Shown: piece by piece, positions 10,813 through 21,031 of the stretch
How positions within the stretch are numbered: position 1 is the first letter of the stretch
How the letters are laid out: every line of letters begins with the position of its first letter
Assembly (NCBI RefSeq): GCF_022508225.1
Contig: NZ_JAETXJ010000001.1
Span: 124,001-188,000 of the forward strand
DNA: 64,000 nt
Direction: 5' to 3'
DNA from: Desulfovibrio sp. UIB00
GTDB taxonomy: Bacteria; Desulfobacterota; Desulfovibrionia; Desulfovibrionales; Desulfovibrionaceae
The notes under the pieces: generated by a model
Told to the model about the DNA's origin: nothing
Seen by the model: the letters and a program-made list of their open reading frames with translations, nothing else
Databases searched by the model: none
Program-made: the position numbers and the translations under genes

Positions 10813-11973
10813 TTAGGCGCTTTCGTACAAACGGGTCATAATGAATTCTCTGTGTCCCAGAACTTCAGCTGATGTATTGCGTCCATTGCAGGTGCGGAAC
10901 AACATTTCGAGCAGTTTGTCGCCAGCGGCATCAAGATCCATTTCGCGGCGCAGGATGCCGGAAACGTCCACGTCGATGTGCTCGCTCATGGTGCGCACGG
11001 TGCGGGGGTTAGCCGAAAGCTTGATCACGGGCAGGATGGGGTTGCCGATGATGTTGCCCTGGCCCGTGGGGAAGAAGTGGGCCACAAAGCCGGAGGCAGC
11101 GCAAAGGGTGACCATTTCGGCAGCGGCGGAAGAGGAATCCATGAACCACAGGCCGGGGCCGGTGGGCATTTCAGCCTTGTCGAGGCAGCCGATAACAGGG
11201 GCTTTGCGGCCAATCTTCTGGATGTTGCCAAGGGCTTTTTCTTCGATGGTGGTCAGGCCGCCTTCAATGTTGCCCTTGGTGGGCTGGGAGTCGCTGAGGT
11301 CGTCTGTCTTGTGATCGTCAACAACCTTGGCGTAGCGGTCAAAAAAGGCCTTGAACTGGGCGCGAACTTCAGCGTTGGCGCAACGTTCCATAACCAGGTG
11401 TTCGCCGCCGGTGATTTCGGTGGTTTCACCAAAGAGGGTGGTAGCGCCCTTTTCCCACAGCTTGTCAAAAGCGTTGCCAACAGTGGGGTTGGCGGCAATA
11501 CCGGAGGTGGTGTCGGATTCGCCGCACTTGGTGGAGACCCACAGTTCGTTCACTTTGCATTCGGTGCGCTGCAGTTCTGTGGCGAAGTGCATGAATTCTT
11601 TAGCCTTGCGGGAAGCGCTGCAAATGGTTTCAAGGTCGCCGTGCTGTTCGATGGCAAAGCCTTGAACGGGCTTGCCGGTCTTGGCGATACCATCCACCAC
11701 GCGCTTGGTCCACTGGGGCTCGATGCCAATAACGATAACGGCGGCAACGTTGGGGTTGCAGCCCACGCCGATCAGCGTGCGGAAATGCAGGTCAAGGTCT
11801 TCGCCAAACTGAAGGCGGCCATAAGCGTGGGGAAGAGCAAGGGTGCCCTTAACGTTGTTGGCAACAGCTTCGCAAGCGGCATTGGAAAGATCGTCCAGGG
11901 GCAGAATGATAACGTGGTTACGGATGCCCACGCGGCCATTTTCGCGGCGATAGCCCATAAATGTCTGTTGCAT
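10813..11973 (-). CDS. suyB: UxaA-family lyase large subunit, probably sulfolactate sulfo-lyase SuyB
   Basis: 386-residue member of the altronate/galactarate dehydratase (UxaA/GarD) C-terminal family, encoded separately from its SAF-domain partner. It shows [15 protein letters not shown] at the start, [49 protein letters not shown] and a C-terminal GREFxMT-like end. As I recall the family, the FPTGQGN and SSSAAAE variants and the short split architecture fit (2R)-sulfolactate sulfo-lyase (sulfolactate to pyruvate plus sulfite) better than altronate dehydratase, whose equivalent motif reads FTTGRGS. That choice is an inference. It is 4 bases downstream of the small-subunit gene and shares its sigma-54 promoter. 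Confidence 0.75.
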   Translation of the reverse strand: MQQTFMGYRRENGRVGIRNHVIILPLDDLSNAACEAVANNVKGTLALPHAYGRLQFGEDLDLHFRTLIGVGCNPNVAAVIVIGIEPQWTKRVVDGIAKTGKPVQGFAIEQHGDLETICSASRKAKEFMHFATELQRTECKVNELWVSTKCGESDTTSGIAANPTVGNAFDKLWEKGATTLFGETTEITGGEHLVMERCANAEVRAQFKAFFDRYAKVVDDHKTDDLSDSQPTKGNIEGGLTTIEEKALGNIQKIGRKAPVIGCLDKAEMPTGPGLWFMDSSSAAAEMVTLCAASGFVAHFFPTGQGNIIGNPILPVIKLSANPRTVRTMSEHIDVDVSGILRREMDLDAAGDKLLEMLFRTCNGRNTSAEVLGHREFIMTRLYESA

Positions 11974-11977
11974 CAGC

Positions 11978-12262
11978 TTACCACCTCTTGGTTTTTACGT
12001 TATGGACATGCAAATGTTCGCCGCGCTTGATGGGCTTCACAACTTTGCCGATGTCAGTGCCGTACTTGATGACGGTATCGCCCACAGCAAGATCCTTCAG
12101 GGCAATCTTGTGGCCGATCGGAATATCGCTCAGCGTTTCAAAGTCGATGCTCTGGTTGCCGTCCATAACCCAACCGTTAAGCTTATCGCCTTTCTTCACC
12201 CCTTCGACAACGACAACGCCGACGCTATCGCCGGGTTCGTGAACCACAAAATGGGTTACCAT
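11978..12262 (-). CDS. suyA: UxaA-family lyase small (SAF domain) subunit, probably SuyA
   Basis: 94-residue SAF-domain protein starting [18 protein letters not shown], with [13 protein letters not shown] and the C-terminal [14 protein letters not shown] typical of the N-terminal half of altronate dehydratase-type enzymes. An AAGGAG ribosome site precedes the ATG at 12262; a longer reading to 12310 is unlikely. It pairs with the downstream large subunit. In the sulfo-lyase, SuyA and SuyB together release sulfite from sulfolactate, which a sulfate reducer could respire. The alternative is an altronate- or galactarate-type dehydratase. Confidence 0.75.
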   Translation of the reverse strand: MVTHFVVHEPGDSVGVVVVEGVKKGDKLNGWVMDGNQSIDFETLSDIPIGHKIALKDLAVGDTVIKYGTDIGKVVKPIKRGEHLHVHNVKTKRW

Positions 12263-12368
12263 ACCGTTCTCCTTGAATAACAATGGTATAAAAAATGTTT
12301 TGTATGGCAAAACTTAACGGCATCATGCGAAAAACAAGAGTTTATCTTGCGGCATTATGAGTATGCAT

Positions 12369-12392
12369 ATGTGGATTATTTTATCCCCACAT
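12369..12392. repeat. Inverted repeat in the suyA leader
   Basis: ATGTGG and CCACAT frame an AT-rich core. Each half holds a 9-mer one base away from a DnaA box (TGTGGATTA at 12370-12378 and TTATCCCCA at 12381-12389). It lies between the sigma-54 promoter and suyA, so it may be an operator or a message element. No regulator can be named. Confidence 0.45.
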
Positions 12393-12440
12393 GTAAATAC
12401 AAATCTTTTTTATGCCTTTAAGCCTTGCTGTAAGAGTTAT

Positions 12441-12457
12441 AGCAATTGGTGTGCCAA
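12441..12457 (-). promoter_or_regulatory. Sigma-54 (-24/-12) promoter for the suyAB-like operon
   Basis: The minus strand reads TTGGCACACCAATTGCT, matching TGGCAC-N5-TTGCW at every conserved base. Transcription would start near 12430, leaving a leader of about 165 bases before suyA. A sigma-54 activator gene starts 138 bases away on the opposite strand, as expected for a paired regulator. Confidence 0.85.
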
Positions 12458-12560
12458 AAACAGTGATCCGAATTATTAGGCGAGAAATATGGATTTTTTT
12501 TCACAATCTTGATTGACCGCTCAACTAATGGCTTGATTTGTTGGCAGTATTGATGATATT

Positions 12561-12578
12561 TGGGCAAAAAATTGCCCA
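12561..12578. promoter_or_regulatory. Palindromic candidate binding site (UAS/operator) for the divergent activator
   Basis: Perfect inverted repeat TGGGCAA-AAAA-TTGCCCA, with further ATAT symmetry outside. It lies about 105 bases upstream of the -24 element of the suyAB promoter and 17 bases before the activator ATG. It could serve as the enhancer for the operon and as an autoregulatory operator. This is an inference from position and symmetry. Confidence 0.55.
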
Positions 12579-12594
12579 TATTTAGGCGGAGGCC

Positions 12595-14232
12595 ATGGAA
12601 TACAAAATTACACCCAATGGGTTGAGCAGTCCTTCACTCACTGTAGGGCAAGTTGTGCACCATCTTGCGCGCATTGTGGCGGGAAAGATCGATAGAAACG
12701 CGTTTTTTCAGATACTATCCAAGCAGCTTCGTGTGCTCTTTCACTATGACCGGTTTTGCATCAACTTGTATGATGCCGAGCGGGAATTTCTGAATCTGTT
12801 CACCGCTGCGGATGGAACCGTGGTAGAATCACTTTCCAATACGCGCATAGCCCGCAATACCGTTGCCAGTCTTGCCATATCCTCGCGCAAGCCTGTGGTT
12901 ATCAACGATCTGGCGGCCCATAATCTGGGTGATGGCCCAATGCCCCTTTCATCGGTCGGCCTCAACGCAACCATTGCCCTGCCTCTCATAATCAACCGCG
13001 AAGTGATAGGCACACTGCATGTTTCTTTTGTAAAGCAGCCGGACAATATTGTTGATATCCTGAACTTTCTCATTGAACTTACGCCTGTACTTACTACCTT
13101 TCTTTTTGCCGTGCTGGCGGAGGAGCGCGTGGCAAAAGGCAGGCCAATGCCAGAGCAGTCCAGCCGTGTACAGGACAATTCGGGCACGATCCTGCTGGAA
13201 AGCAAGCTGCTCGAAACCCCGCCCATGGTGCGCACAATGGCTGTGGTGCGCAAAGTTGCCAAGCTGAACATTCCCGTGCTTATCACCGGGGAAACCGGTA
13301 CGGGTAAAAGCATGCTGGCGCGCTGGCTGCACCGTCACAGTCCGCGCCGGGAAGAAAACTTCGTCAAGGTCAACTGCCCTTCCATCGCGCCTACCCTTTT
13401 TGAAAGCGAAATGTTCGGCTATGCAAAGGGTGCTTTTACCGGGGCCACAGCCAAGCGCATTGGCCGCATTGAACTGGCCCAGCACGGAACCCTGTTTCTG
13501 GATGAAATAGGTGAACTCGCGCCGGAAATGCAGAGCAAGCTGCTGCTGGTCATGGAAGAAAATTCATTTGAACGAGTGGGCGAGGCTGAGTCCACTGGCG
13601 TGGACATCCGCGTAATTTCAGCCACCAATATCGATCTGGCAGCAGCAATGGCCGAGGGGCGACTGCGGCGGGATCTGTATTACAGGCTCGGTTCAGTGGT
13701 TGTGCGTATGCCTTCGCTGCGGGAGAGAAAAAGCGATATTCCCCTGTTTGTGGAACACTTTATTCATCAGTTCTCCAAGGAGTACGAGATACGTCCTCCC
13801 CGGCTGAGCCGTTCCGTTGTGCAGGCCCTGCACGGGCATTCATGGCCCGGCAATATCCGTGAACTGCGCAATGTGGTGAGCCGCATGCTGCTTCATTCGC
13901 TGGATTCGGCGGTCACGGAGGATTTTGTTTTGGAGGCCCTGCACCAGTGGGAACCTGAATCTGCTGAAAAACAGCCCTGTGAATCAGCTGTTACTGGGGC
14001 GGGCGGTATCTCCGGGAGTGTTGCCGATCTGGCATCAGGCGGTACAGGCAAGGAGCAGGCGGCAGCCTCGGCGCGTCTTCCAACACTTGAGGAAAATGAG
14101 CGGGGCCACATAGAGCGAGCTTTGCGCCAGTCCGGCGGGCGAGTTTCCGGGCCGCGAGGAGCTGCGGTGCTGCTGGGCGTGCCGCGCTCTACCCTGCAAC
14201 ACAGGATGCGCAAGCTGGGCATGGACAAGTAA
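12595..14232 (+). CDS. Sigma-54-dependent activator with GAF sensor domain
   Basis: 545-residue enhancer-binding protein. It has a GAF domain (about 25-185) likely to sense a small molecule, an AAA+ domain (about 205-445) with GETGTGKS Walker A, the GAFTGA sigma-54 contact loop near residue 279 and FLDEIGEL Walker B, then an Ala/Gly-rich linker and a C-terminal Fis-type helix-turn-helix (GPRGAAVLLGVPRSTLQHRM). GGAGG precedes the ATG. It is transcribed divergently from the suyAB-like operon, whose promoter is a canonical sigma-54 type, so it is very likely that operon's activator. The ligand is not known. Confidence 0.92.
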   Translation: MEYKITPNGLSSPSLTVGQVVHHLARIVAGKIDRNAFFQILSKQLRVLFHYDRFCINLYDAEREFLNLFTAADGTVVESLSNTRIARNTVASLAISSRKPVVINDLAAHNLGDGPMPLSSVGLNATIALPLIINREVIGTLHVSFVKQPDNIVDILNFLIELTPVLTTFLFAVLAEERVAKGRPMPEQSSRVQDNSGTILLESKLLETPPMVRTMAVVRKVAKLNIPVLITGETGTGKSMLARWLHRHSPRREENFVKVNCPSIAPTLFESEMFGYAKGAFTGATAKRIGRIELAQHGTLFLDEIGELAPEMQSKLLLVMEENSFERVGEAESTGVDIRVISATNIDLAAAMAEGRLRRDLYYRLGSVVVRMPSLRERKSDIPLFVEHFIHQFSKEYEIRPPRLSRSVVQALHGHSWPGNIRELRNVVSRMLLHSLDSAVTEDFVLEALHQWEPESAEKQPCESAVTGAGGISGSVADLASGGTGKEQAAASARLPTLEENERGHIERALRQSGGRVSGPRGAAVLLGVPRSTLQHRMRKLGMDK

Positions 14233-14372
14233 CTTTTTTTGCTCCCTGGCCTTTGCGTCGCAAGTCGGTAGGTGGCTATTTTCTTTCGTACTCTTCCTGT
14301 TGTTGAGTTTCCCACCGTTTGCGCTTATGATGCCTCCCTATCTTTTGGGAAATACCGCATCTCGGAGTAAGC

Positions 14373-16292
14373 ATGCTTGAGTATATCCGTTCCAATTCGC
14401 AGTCTCTTGGCGTCAAACTGGCTTTTGGCCTCATTATTCTTGTCTTTGTTTTTTGGGGCGTGGGCAGTATGAAAGACCGGGGCGCGGGCAATGTGGTCGC
14501 CATGGTAAACGGCGAACCCATTACCGTGCGTGATTTTGAACTCGCCTATCGCAATGCGGAAGAATCCGTGATGCGCAACAACCCCGGCGCAACGCGCGAG
14601 CAGGTTCGTCAGGGCCTTGGCCGTCAGGTGCTGCGTGATCTGGTCAGCCAGTCTCTCGTGCGTCAGGAAGCGGCCAACGCGGGCATTACCGTGACCCCGC
14701 TCGAGCTGCGCATTGCCGTGGGGCAGATCCCGGCTTTCCAGAACGCCAAGGGACAGTTTGATCCCGAAGCGTACAAGCGCGTTTTGCAGATGCAGCGCAT
14801 CTCGCCCGCGCAGTACGAGCATGACATGAGCGAAGACCTGCTGCGGCAGAAGCTCTTTGCCCTGGTCACTGCCGCAGCGTGGCATGACCCCGCCGAAGCC
14901 CAGAACCGCTACAACTTCCTGCGTGAACAGCGGGTGCCCGACTACATCTTTATTCCTGCTGCCGATTTCATGGCAAATGCCAAGCCTTCGGATGCGGAAG
15001 TCGCCGCCTATTACGACAGCCATAAGGCTGAATTTGCCATTCCTCCCAAGGTGGACGTGGCCTATATCCGCATTTCGCCGGAAAATCTTGTCAAACCCGA
15101 AGCCATCAGTGAGGCTGACGCCCGCAAGTGGTACGATGCCAATCTCTCCCGCTTCAACCAGCAGGAAGAAGTCAAAGCCGCGCACATTCTTGTGCCGCTG
15201 GCCGAAGACGCCGCTGAAGCGGACGTGAAGAAAGCGCAGGAAACTGCAGCCAGCATTGAGAAGGAACTTAAGAGCGGCAAAAGTTTTGCCGATGTGGCAA
15301 ATGCCCACAATGGCCCCAATGCTGCCGGCCCCGGCGGTGAGCTTGGCTGGATCAAGCGCGGCACCACGGTCAAGCCTTTTGAAGACACGGCCTTTACCCT
15401 TGAGCCCGGCAAGGTTTCCGCGCCTGTGCGCAGCCAGTTTGGTCTGCACATCATCAAGGTGGAGGAAAAGAAGGGCGGCGACACGCAGCCCTTTGCCAGC
15501 GTTGCCGCCGATGTGCGCAAGGCCATTGCCAAAGAACAGGGCGCGGACAAACTGCGCGACGTTCTTGATAACCTTATTGAAGACAACATCCTCGGCAAGC
15601 CGCTTGAAAAAAGCGCGCAGGCTCTGGGCCTTGAAGCCCAGCAAACGGGCATGGCTTCTGCGCAGGAGCTGCAACAGAAGATGGGCATCAGCGCCGAAGC
15701 CGCCGCAAGCCTTGAAAAGACCCCGGCCAATTCGCCTGTGGACAGAGCGCTTGAAGCTGGCGATGCCTATGTGGTTGCCCGAGTGCTTAAGGCTGAGTCC
15801 GCATCCACCGCGCCGCTTGAAACTGTGAAGGATAAAATTTTCGCCCGCTTGCAGGGCGAAAAGGCCCTTGCCGAAGCCATGCGCGCGGCGGCGGAGCGCC
15901 GCAAGAACCTTGCGGACGGCCCCATCAACCCCACCGTTAAGACGGGCATGGGCATCAAGACCGCCAACCCCATGGACCGCAGCGGAAGCCTGGCAGATTT
16001 TGGGGCGGACCCCGAACTTGCCGCAGCCCTGTTCCATGCCAAGGTCGGCCAGTGGCTGCCTGCGGCCTTTGCCGTCAACAGCCCCAAGGACGGTCAGGGT
16101 GCCGTGCTCGTGCATGTTGGCGCTGTGCAGCCTCCTGATCCCGCAGAATGGGACATGATCAAGGGCATCATGGTCAATGCCGTGGAGCGCGAGCGCCTTC
16201 AGGGCATGTATGAAACCTTCATGCAGCGTCTGCTTTCGACCGCCAAGGTTGAAGTGCACAACATGGACATTGTGGACAGAAAGAACATGTAG
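14373..16292 (+). CDS. ppiD: PpiD-like membrane-anchored peptidyl-prolyl isomerase chaperone
   Basis: 639 residues with a single N-terminal membrane helix (LAFGLIILVFVFWGVGSM, about 14-31), a SurA/PpiD N-terminal chaperone domain (about 35-240), a parvulin domain (about 265-365; VKAAHILVPL, GELGWIKRGTTVKPFED, SQFGLHIIKV) and a C-terminal second SurA-like part. It faces the periplasm and helps fold outer-membrane and secreted proteins. CGGAG precedes the ATG. No gene overlaps it, and glmS follows after a hairpin. Confidence 0.92.
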   Translation: MLEYIRSNSQSLGVKLAFGLIILVFVFWGVGSMKDRGAGNVVAMVNGEPITVRDFELAYRNAEESVMRNNPGATREQVRQGLGRQVLRDLVSQSLVRQEAANAGITVTPLELRIAVGQIPAFQNAKGQFDPEAYKRVLQMQRISPAQYEHDMSEDLLRQKLFALVTAAAWHDPAEAQNRYNFLREQRVPDYIFIPAADFMANAKPSDAEVAAYYDSHKAEFAIPPKVDVAYIRISPENLVKPEAISEADARKWYDANLSRFNQQEEVKAAHILVPLAEDAAEADVKKAQETAASIEKELKSGKSFADVANAHNGPNAAGPGGELGWIKRGTTVKPFEDTAFTLEPGKVSAPVRSQFGLHIIKVEEKKGGDTQPFASVAADVRKAIAKEQGADKLRDVLDNLIEDNILGKPLEKSAQALGLEAQQTGMASAQELQQKMGISAEAAASLEKTPANSPVDRALEAGDAYVVARVLKAESASTAPLETVKDKIFARLQGEKALAEAMRAAAERRKNLADGPINPTVKTGMGIKTANPMDRSGSLADFGADPELAAALFHAKVGQWLPAAFAVNSPKDGQGAVLVHVGAVQPPDPAEWDMIKGIMVNAVERERLQGMYETFMQRLLSTAKVEVHNMDIVDRKNM

Positions 16293-16355
16293 CTCTGCCC
16301 TGCCGATGGCCCCACTGCCCCCGGCGCGCAGGCGAAAGACACATTGAACTCCCGA

Positions 16356-16380
16356 CCGGAACCGCGTATTGCGGTTCCGG
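16356..16380 (+). terminator. Hairpin after ppiD
   Basis: Perfect stem CCGGAACCGC / GCGGTTCCGG with a 5-base loop. The following sequence lacks a clear T-run, so it is a weak or factor-assisted terminator at best. Confidence 0.5.
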
Positions 16381-16514
16381 CCTTGCATATTTCCCCCCAA
16401 CCCTCTCCGTTCTGGCGGCAGGGATATTTACAAAACGACATACCTACCTATTTCTCACAGGTCGACCGAGTGGTCTGTGAGCGGGCCTTGCCCGGCGATA
16501 AAAGGAGGCACTCT

Positions 16515-18344
16515 ATGTGCGGCATTATCGGTTATGCGGGCCACAGGCCTGCGGTACCCGTTGTGGTTGAGGGCTTGCGCCGTCTGGAATACCGTGGGTA
16601 CGACTCTGCGGGCGTGGCTTTTGCCCGTCAGGGCGATCTGCATGTGGTACGCGCCACCGGCAAGCTGGCCGCGCTGGAAGAAAAGCTCGCCCACGAAGAA
16701 GGCGTGACCACACCCACCAGCGCCATGGGCCACACACGCTGGGCCACCCATGGTGTGCCCGCCGAGCGCAACGCCCATCCCCATCGTTCTAACGATGGCA
16801 CTCTCGCCATTGTGCACAATGGCATCATTGAAAATTATCAGGAAATAAAGGCTGACCTGACGGCCAAGGGCTATACGTTCAGCTCCGAGACAGACACCGA
16901 AGTGCTGGTGAACCTCATAGCCGAACGCCGCAAGACAGAGCCTGACCTGCTGCACGCCTTTGCAGCAGCCCTGCGCGAAGCGCACGGTGCGTATGCGGTC
17001 TGCCTTATGGATAAAAACGAGCCAGGCGTCATCTACGCCGCGCGCATGTCTGCCCCGCTTATTTTTGGTCAGGGCACTGGCGAAAATTTTGTGGCGTCCG
17101 ACATTCCGGCCTTCCTGCCCTACACGCGCCAGGTGGTGTTTCTGGAAGATGGCGAGCTGGTGCGCGCCACCGCTTCTGACTACGCCATCATGCGTCTTAA
17201 AGATCTGAGCCCGGTGCAGCCCGAACCGCAGACCATCCAGTGGGACATGCAGGCCGCGCAAAAGGGCGGCTACCGCCACTTTATGCTCAAGGAAATTTTT
17301 GAGCAGCCCCGCGTTATCACTGATGGCCTCACGGGCCGCATTGAAGGCGATCACAGCGATGTGCGCCTCGCGGAGCTGGACAGCCTGCCTGTGCCGCGCC
17401 GTCTGCATATTGTGGCCTGTGGCACGTCTTACCATTCCGGCCTATGGGGGCGGCATCTGCTGGAGCATTGGGCGCATGTGCCCGTGCAGGTGGAAATCGC
17501 CTCCGAGTTCCGCTATCGGGATACCCTGCTGCTGGACAAGGACGACATGGTGCTCGTCATCAGCCAGAGCGGCGAAACCGCCGATACCCTGGCAGCCCTG
17601 CGTATTGCCAAGGAAAAAGGCGTGACAGTGCTTGGCCTGTGCAACGTGGTGGGTTCGTCCATCGCGCGTGATGCCTCAGCCGTGCTCTACACCCAGGCCG
17701 GGCCGGAAATCAGCGTGGCCTCCACCAAGGCCATGTGCAGCCAGATGCTCATGCTGGCCCTCATGGCCCTGTACTGGAGCAAGCGCAACGGCACCATGTC
17801 TGCGGACGAGCGCCGCAAGATCATCGATATGCTGGAAAACCTGCCCGCACTGCTGGATGCCTCGTTGCCCGCCATGCACGAAAAGGCGCGCGAGCTTTCC
17901 CGCAAGTATGCCCAGGCCCGCAATTTCTTCTACCTTGGGCGCGGCCATTGCTACTCCCTGGCTCTGGAAGGCGCGCTGAAGCTCAAGGAACTTTCGTACA
18001 TCCATGCAGAAGGCTATGCGGCTGGCGAAATGAAGCACGGCCCCATTGCCCTGATCGACCCCTCGTTCCCCACTTTTGCCCTGGCGCTGGATGATGTTCT
18101 GCTGCCCAAGGTGAAGTCCAACATGGTCGAGGTGCAGGCCCGGCAGGGCAAGGTTATCGCCCTGACCAACGAAGGTTTTGACCTTGGCGCGGAAGATACC
18201 TGGGTTATCCCCTCCCTGCCCGCTCCTCTGGCAGGCTTTATGGCCCTGCCCGCGCTTCAGCTTTTCAGCTATGAAACCGCCGACTACCTCGGCAAGGATG
18301 TGGACCAGCCCCGCAACCTGGCCAAGAGCGTAACGGTGGAATAG
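16515..18344 (+). CDS. glmS: Glutamine--fructose-6-phosphate aminotransferase (isomerizing)
   Basis: First step of amino-sugar synthesis: fructose-6-phosphate plus glutamine to glucosamine-6-phosphate, feeding peptidoglycan and lipopolysaccharide. The 609 residues match the E. coli length. The mature N-terminus begins with the nucleophile Cys2 (MCGIIGYAGHRPA), followed by the class II amidotransferase domain (to about 240) and two SIS domains (SQSGETADT, STKAMCSQM). The C-terminus ends LAKSVTVE as in the family. A strong AAAGGAGG precedes this ATG; the in-frame extension upstream is rejected. Confidence 0.98.
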   Translation: MCGIIGYAGHRPAVPVVVEGLRRLEYRGYDSAGVAFARQGDLHVVRATGKLAALEEKLAHEEGVTTPTSAMGHTRWATHGVPAERNAHPHRSNDGTLAIVHNGIIENYQEIKADLTAKGYTFSSETDTEVLVNLIAERRKTEPDLLHAFAAALREAHGAYAVCLMDKNEPGVIYAARMSAPLIFGQGTGENFVASDIPAFLPYTRQVVFLEDGELVRATASDYAIMRLKDLSPVQPEPQTIQWDMQAAQKGGYRHFMLKEIFEQPRVITDGLTGRIEGDHSDVRLAELDSLPVPRRLHIVACGTSYHSGLWGRHLLEHWAHVPVQVEIASEFRYRDTLLLDKDDMVLVISQSGETADTLAALRIAKEKGVTVLGLCNVVGSSIARDASAVLYTQAGPEISVASTKAMCSQMLMLALMALYWSKRNGTMSADERRKIIDMLENLPALLDASLPAMHEKARELSRKYAQARNFFYLGRGHCYSLALEGALKLKELSYIHAEGYAAGEMKHGPIALIDPSFPTFALALDDVLLPKVKSNMVEVQARQGKVIALTNEGFDLGAEDTWVIPSLPAPLAGFMALPALQLFSYETADYLGKDVDQPRNLAKSVTVE

Positions 18345-18388
18345 ACAAATCAGCTCTGGCGAGCACTAAGCCGCCGAGAAAACAGTTG

Positions 18389-18432
18389 CCCCGCGCCTGT
18401 CGTGCCAATGTATGGGCCCGGCAGGCGCGGGG
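18389..18432 (+). terminator. Hairpin after glmS
   Basis: Stem CCCCGCGCCTG / CAGGCGCGGGG around a 22-base loop. It lacks a strong T-run. It lies 45 bases past the glmS stop and ahead of the coaX promoter region. Confidence 0.55.
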
Positions 18433-18591
18433 CTTGCTGTGGTGTACCGACTGCCCGGTATTATGTGCTCGATTCGGTCATGTTTGACAGGCAATTACCG
18501 CGCAATTCCCCGATTCTGCGCGGCTTGCCTAGTGCGGGCAAATTGGGCATAATCCGTCTCTGTAACCTTTCAGGCCTTTGCGGAGGCGCAT

Positions 18592-19386
18592 ATGCAGCCC
18601 GAGATTCTGCTTTTCGACATAGGCAATACTTCCATCAAGATTGGGCTGGGCAACGAGCGTCATGTGCTGACCTCGTACACCCTGCGCACCGATACCGCCC
18701 AGTCGGCGGACAATTTTGGTCTTACCCTTCTCACGCTTTTGCAGCATGCGGGCGTTGCGCCAGCGCAACTCAAAGCCTGCGTTGCGTCTTCTGTTGCGCC
18801 CGGGTTTGATCCCCTGCTGCGCGAGGCTGTGGCCCGCTATGTGGGCTGCCCCCTGCAACGCGTGGGCAAGGAACTGCCCGTTCCGCTTGAAAACCGCTAT
18901 GAACGCCCTGCGGAAGTGGGCGCGGACAGGCTGGTGGGAGCCTATGCGGCGCGCCGCATGTATCCGGAAACGCCTTCTCTGCTTATTGTCGATTTTGGCA
19001 CGGCAGTGACCATCGACTGCGTGAGCGGCGATGCCTACATGGGCGGCCTGATTTTTCCCGGCCCGCGCACGGCCCTGACCGCGCTTTCGCGCGAGGCCGC
19101 CAAGCTGCCAAGGGTCAACCTTGATGTGCGCGCCAACGAGCCAACACCTGGCCGCAATACCACCACCAGCATCCAGCACGGCCTTGTTTTTGGCTTTGCC
19201 TGTATGGTCGAAGGCCTGACGCAGCGCCTCAAGCGGCAGATGTCCGGCCCGGTCAAGGTGCTTGGCACAGGGGGCTTTGCCTCCTCCATCGCCAGGGTCA
19301 GCAACGTGTTTGATCAGGTGCTGCCCATGCTCTTGCTCGAGGGTCTGCGCAGGCTGCACTATGAAGAACCCGGCACTGACGAGTAG
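18592..19386 (+). CDS. coaX: Type III pantothenate kinase
   Basis: Phosphorylates pantothenate, the first committed step of coenzyme A synthesis. 264 residues of the ASKHA fold: LLFDIGNTSIKIGL (phosphate loop 1) at the start, GADRLVGAYAA near 107, and LLIVDFGTAVTIDCV (phosphate 2) near 128, then GGLIFPG. TGCGGAGG lies ahead of the ATG. The gene stands alone between glmS and eno. Confidence 0.95.
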   Translation: MQPEILLFDIGNTSIKIGLGNERHVLTSYTLRTDTAQSADNFGLTLLTLLQHAGVAPAQLKACVASSVAPGFDPLLREAVARYVGCPLQRVGKELPVPLENRYERPAEVGADRLVGAYAARRMYPETPSLLIVDFGTAVTIDCVSGDAYMGGLIFPGPRTALTALSREAAKLPRVNLDVRANEPTPGRNTTTSIQHGLVFGFACMVEGLTQRLKRQMSGPVKVLGTGGFASSIARVSNVFDQVLPMLLLEGLRRLHYEEPGTDE

Positions 19387-19538
19387 CGTCATGAATCCCG
19401 CCTGGCAGTCAGGCGGCGCTTCTGGCTTTGAACAGACGTTTCACGTGCAAAATTTCTGATCAATTTATCCGCAGACCATTAGCCTTTGCGCCGTGGTACG
19501 CATTTTCGTAAACAAGCCCCCCAGGGCAAAAGGAGTAG

Positions 19539-20843
<1,305 letters not shown>

Positions 20844-20851
20844 GTTTATCC

Positions 20852-20894
20852 GCCCGCAGATCAGGCCGCGCTAAGGCAGGGTCTGCGGGCTTTT
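20852..20894 (+). terminator. Terminator after eno
   Basis: Stem GCCCGCAGA / TCTGCGGGC followed by TTTT, 9 bases after the eno stop. A second GC-rich inverted repeat (about 20960-20995, GCGACCGTCGC / GCGGCGGTCGC) lies before folD and has no T-run. Confidence 0.7.
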
Positions 20895-21031
20895 CACAGC
20901 TGATCGCGTATGGACCTCCAACCCGCGCGCAACCATATTGGAAGGGCGCGGGTACCACCAGCGACCGTCGCACCGGCCGGGCGCGGCGGTCGCCCTGTTT
21001 GCGGCGGCTATCTTATTTTTTGGAGTTTGAC

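Noticed and set aside
16293..16514. glmS ribozyme or riboswitch upstream of glmS
   Set aside because: The gap holds only a simple hairpin and no recognisable ribozyme core; the ribozyme is typical of Gram-positive bacteria.
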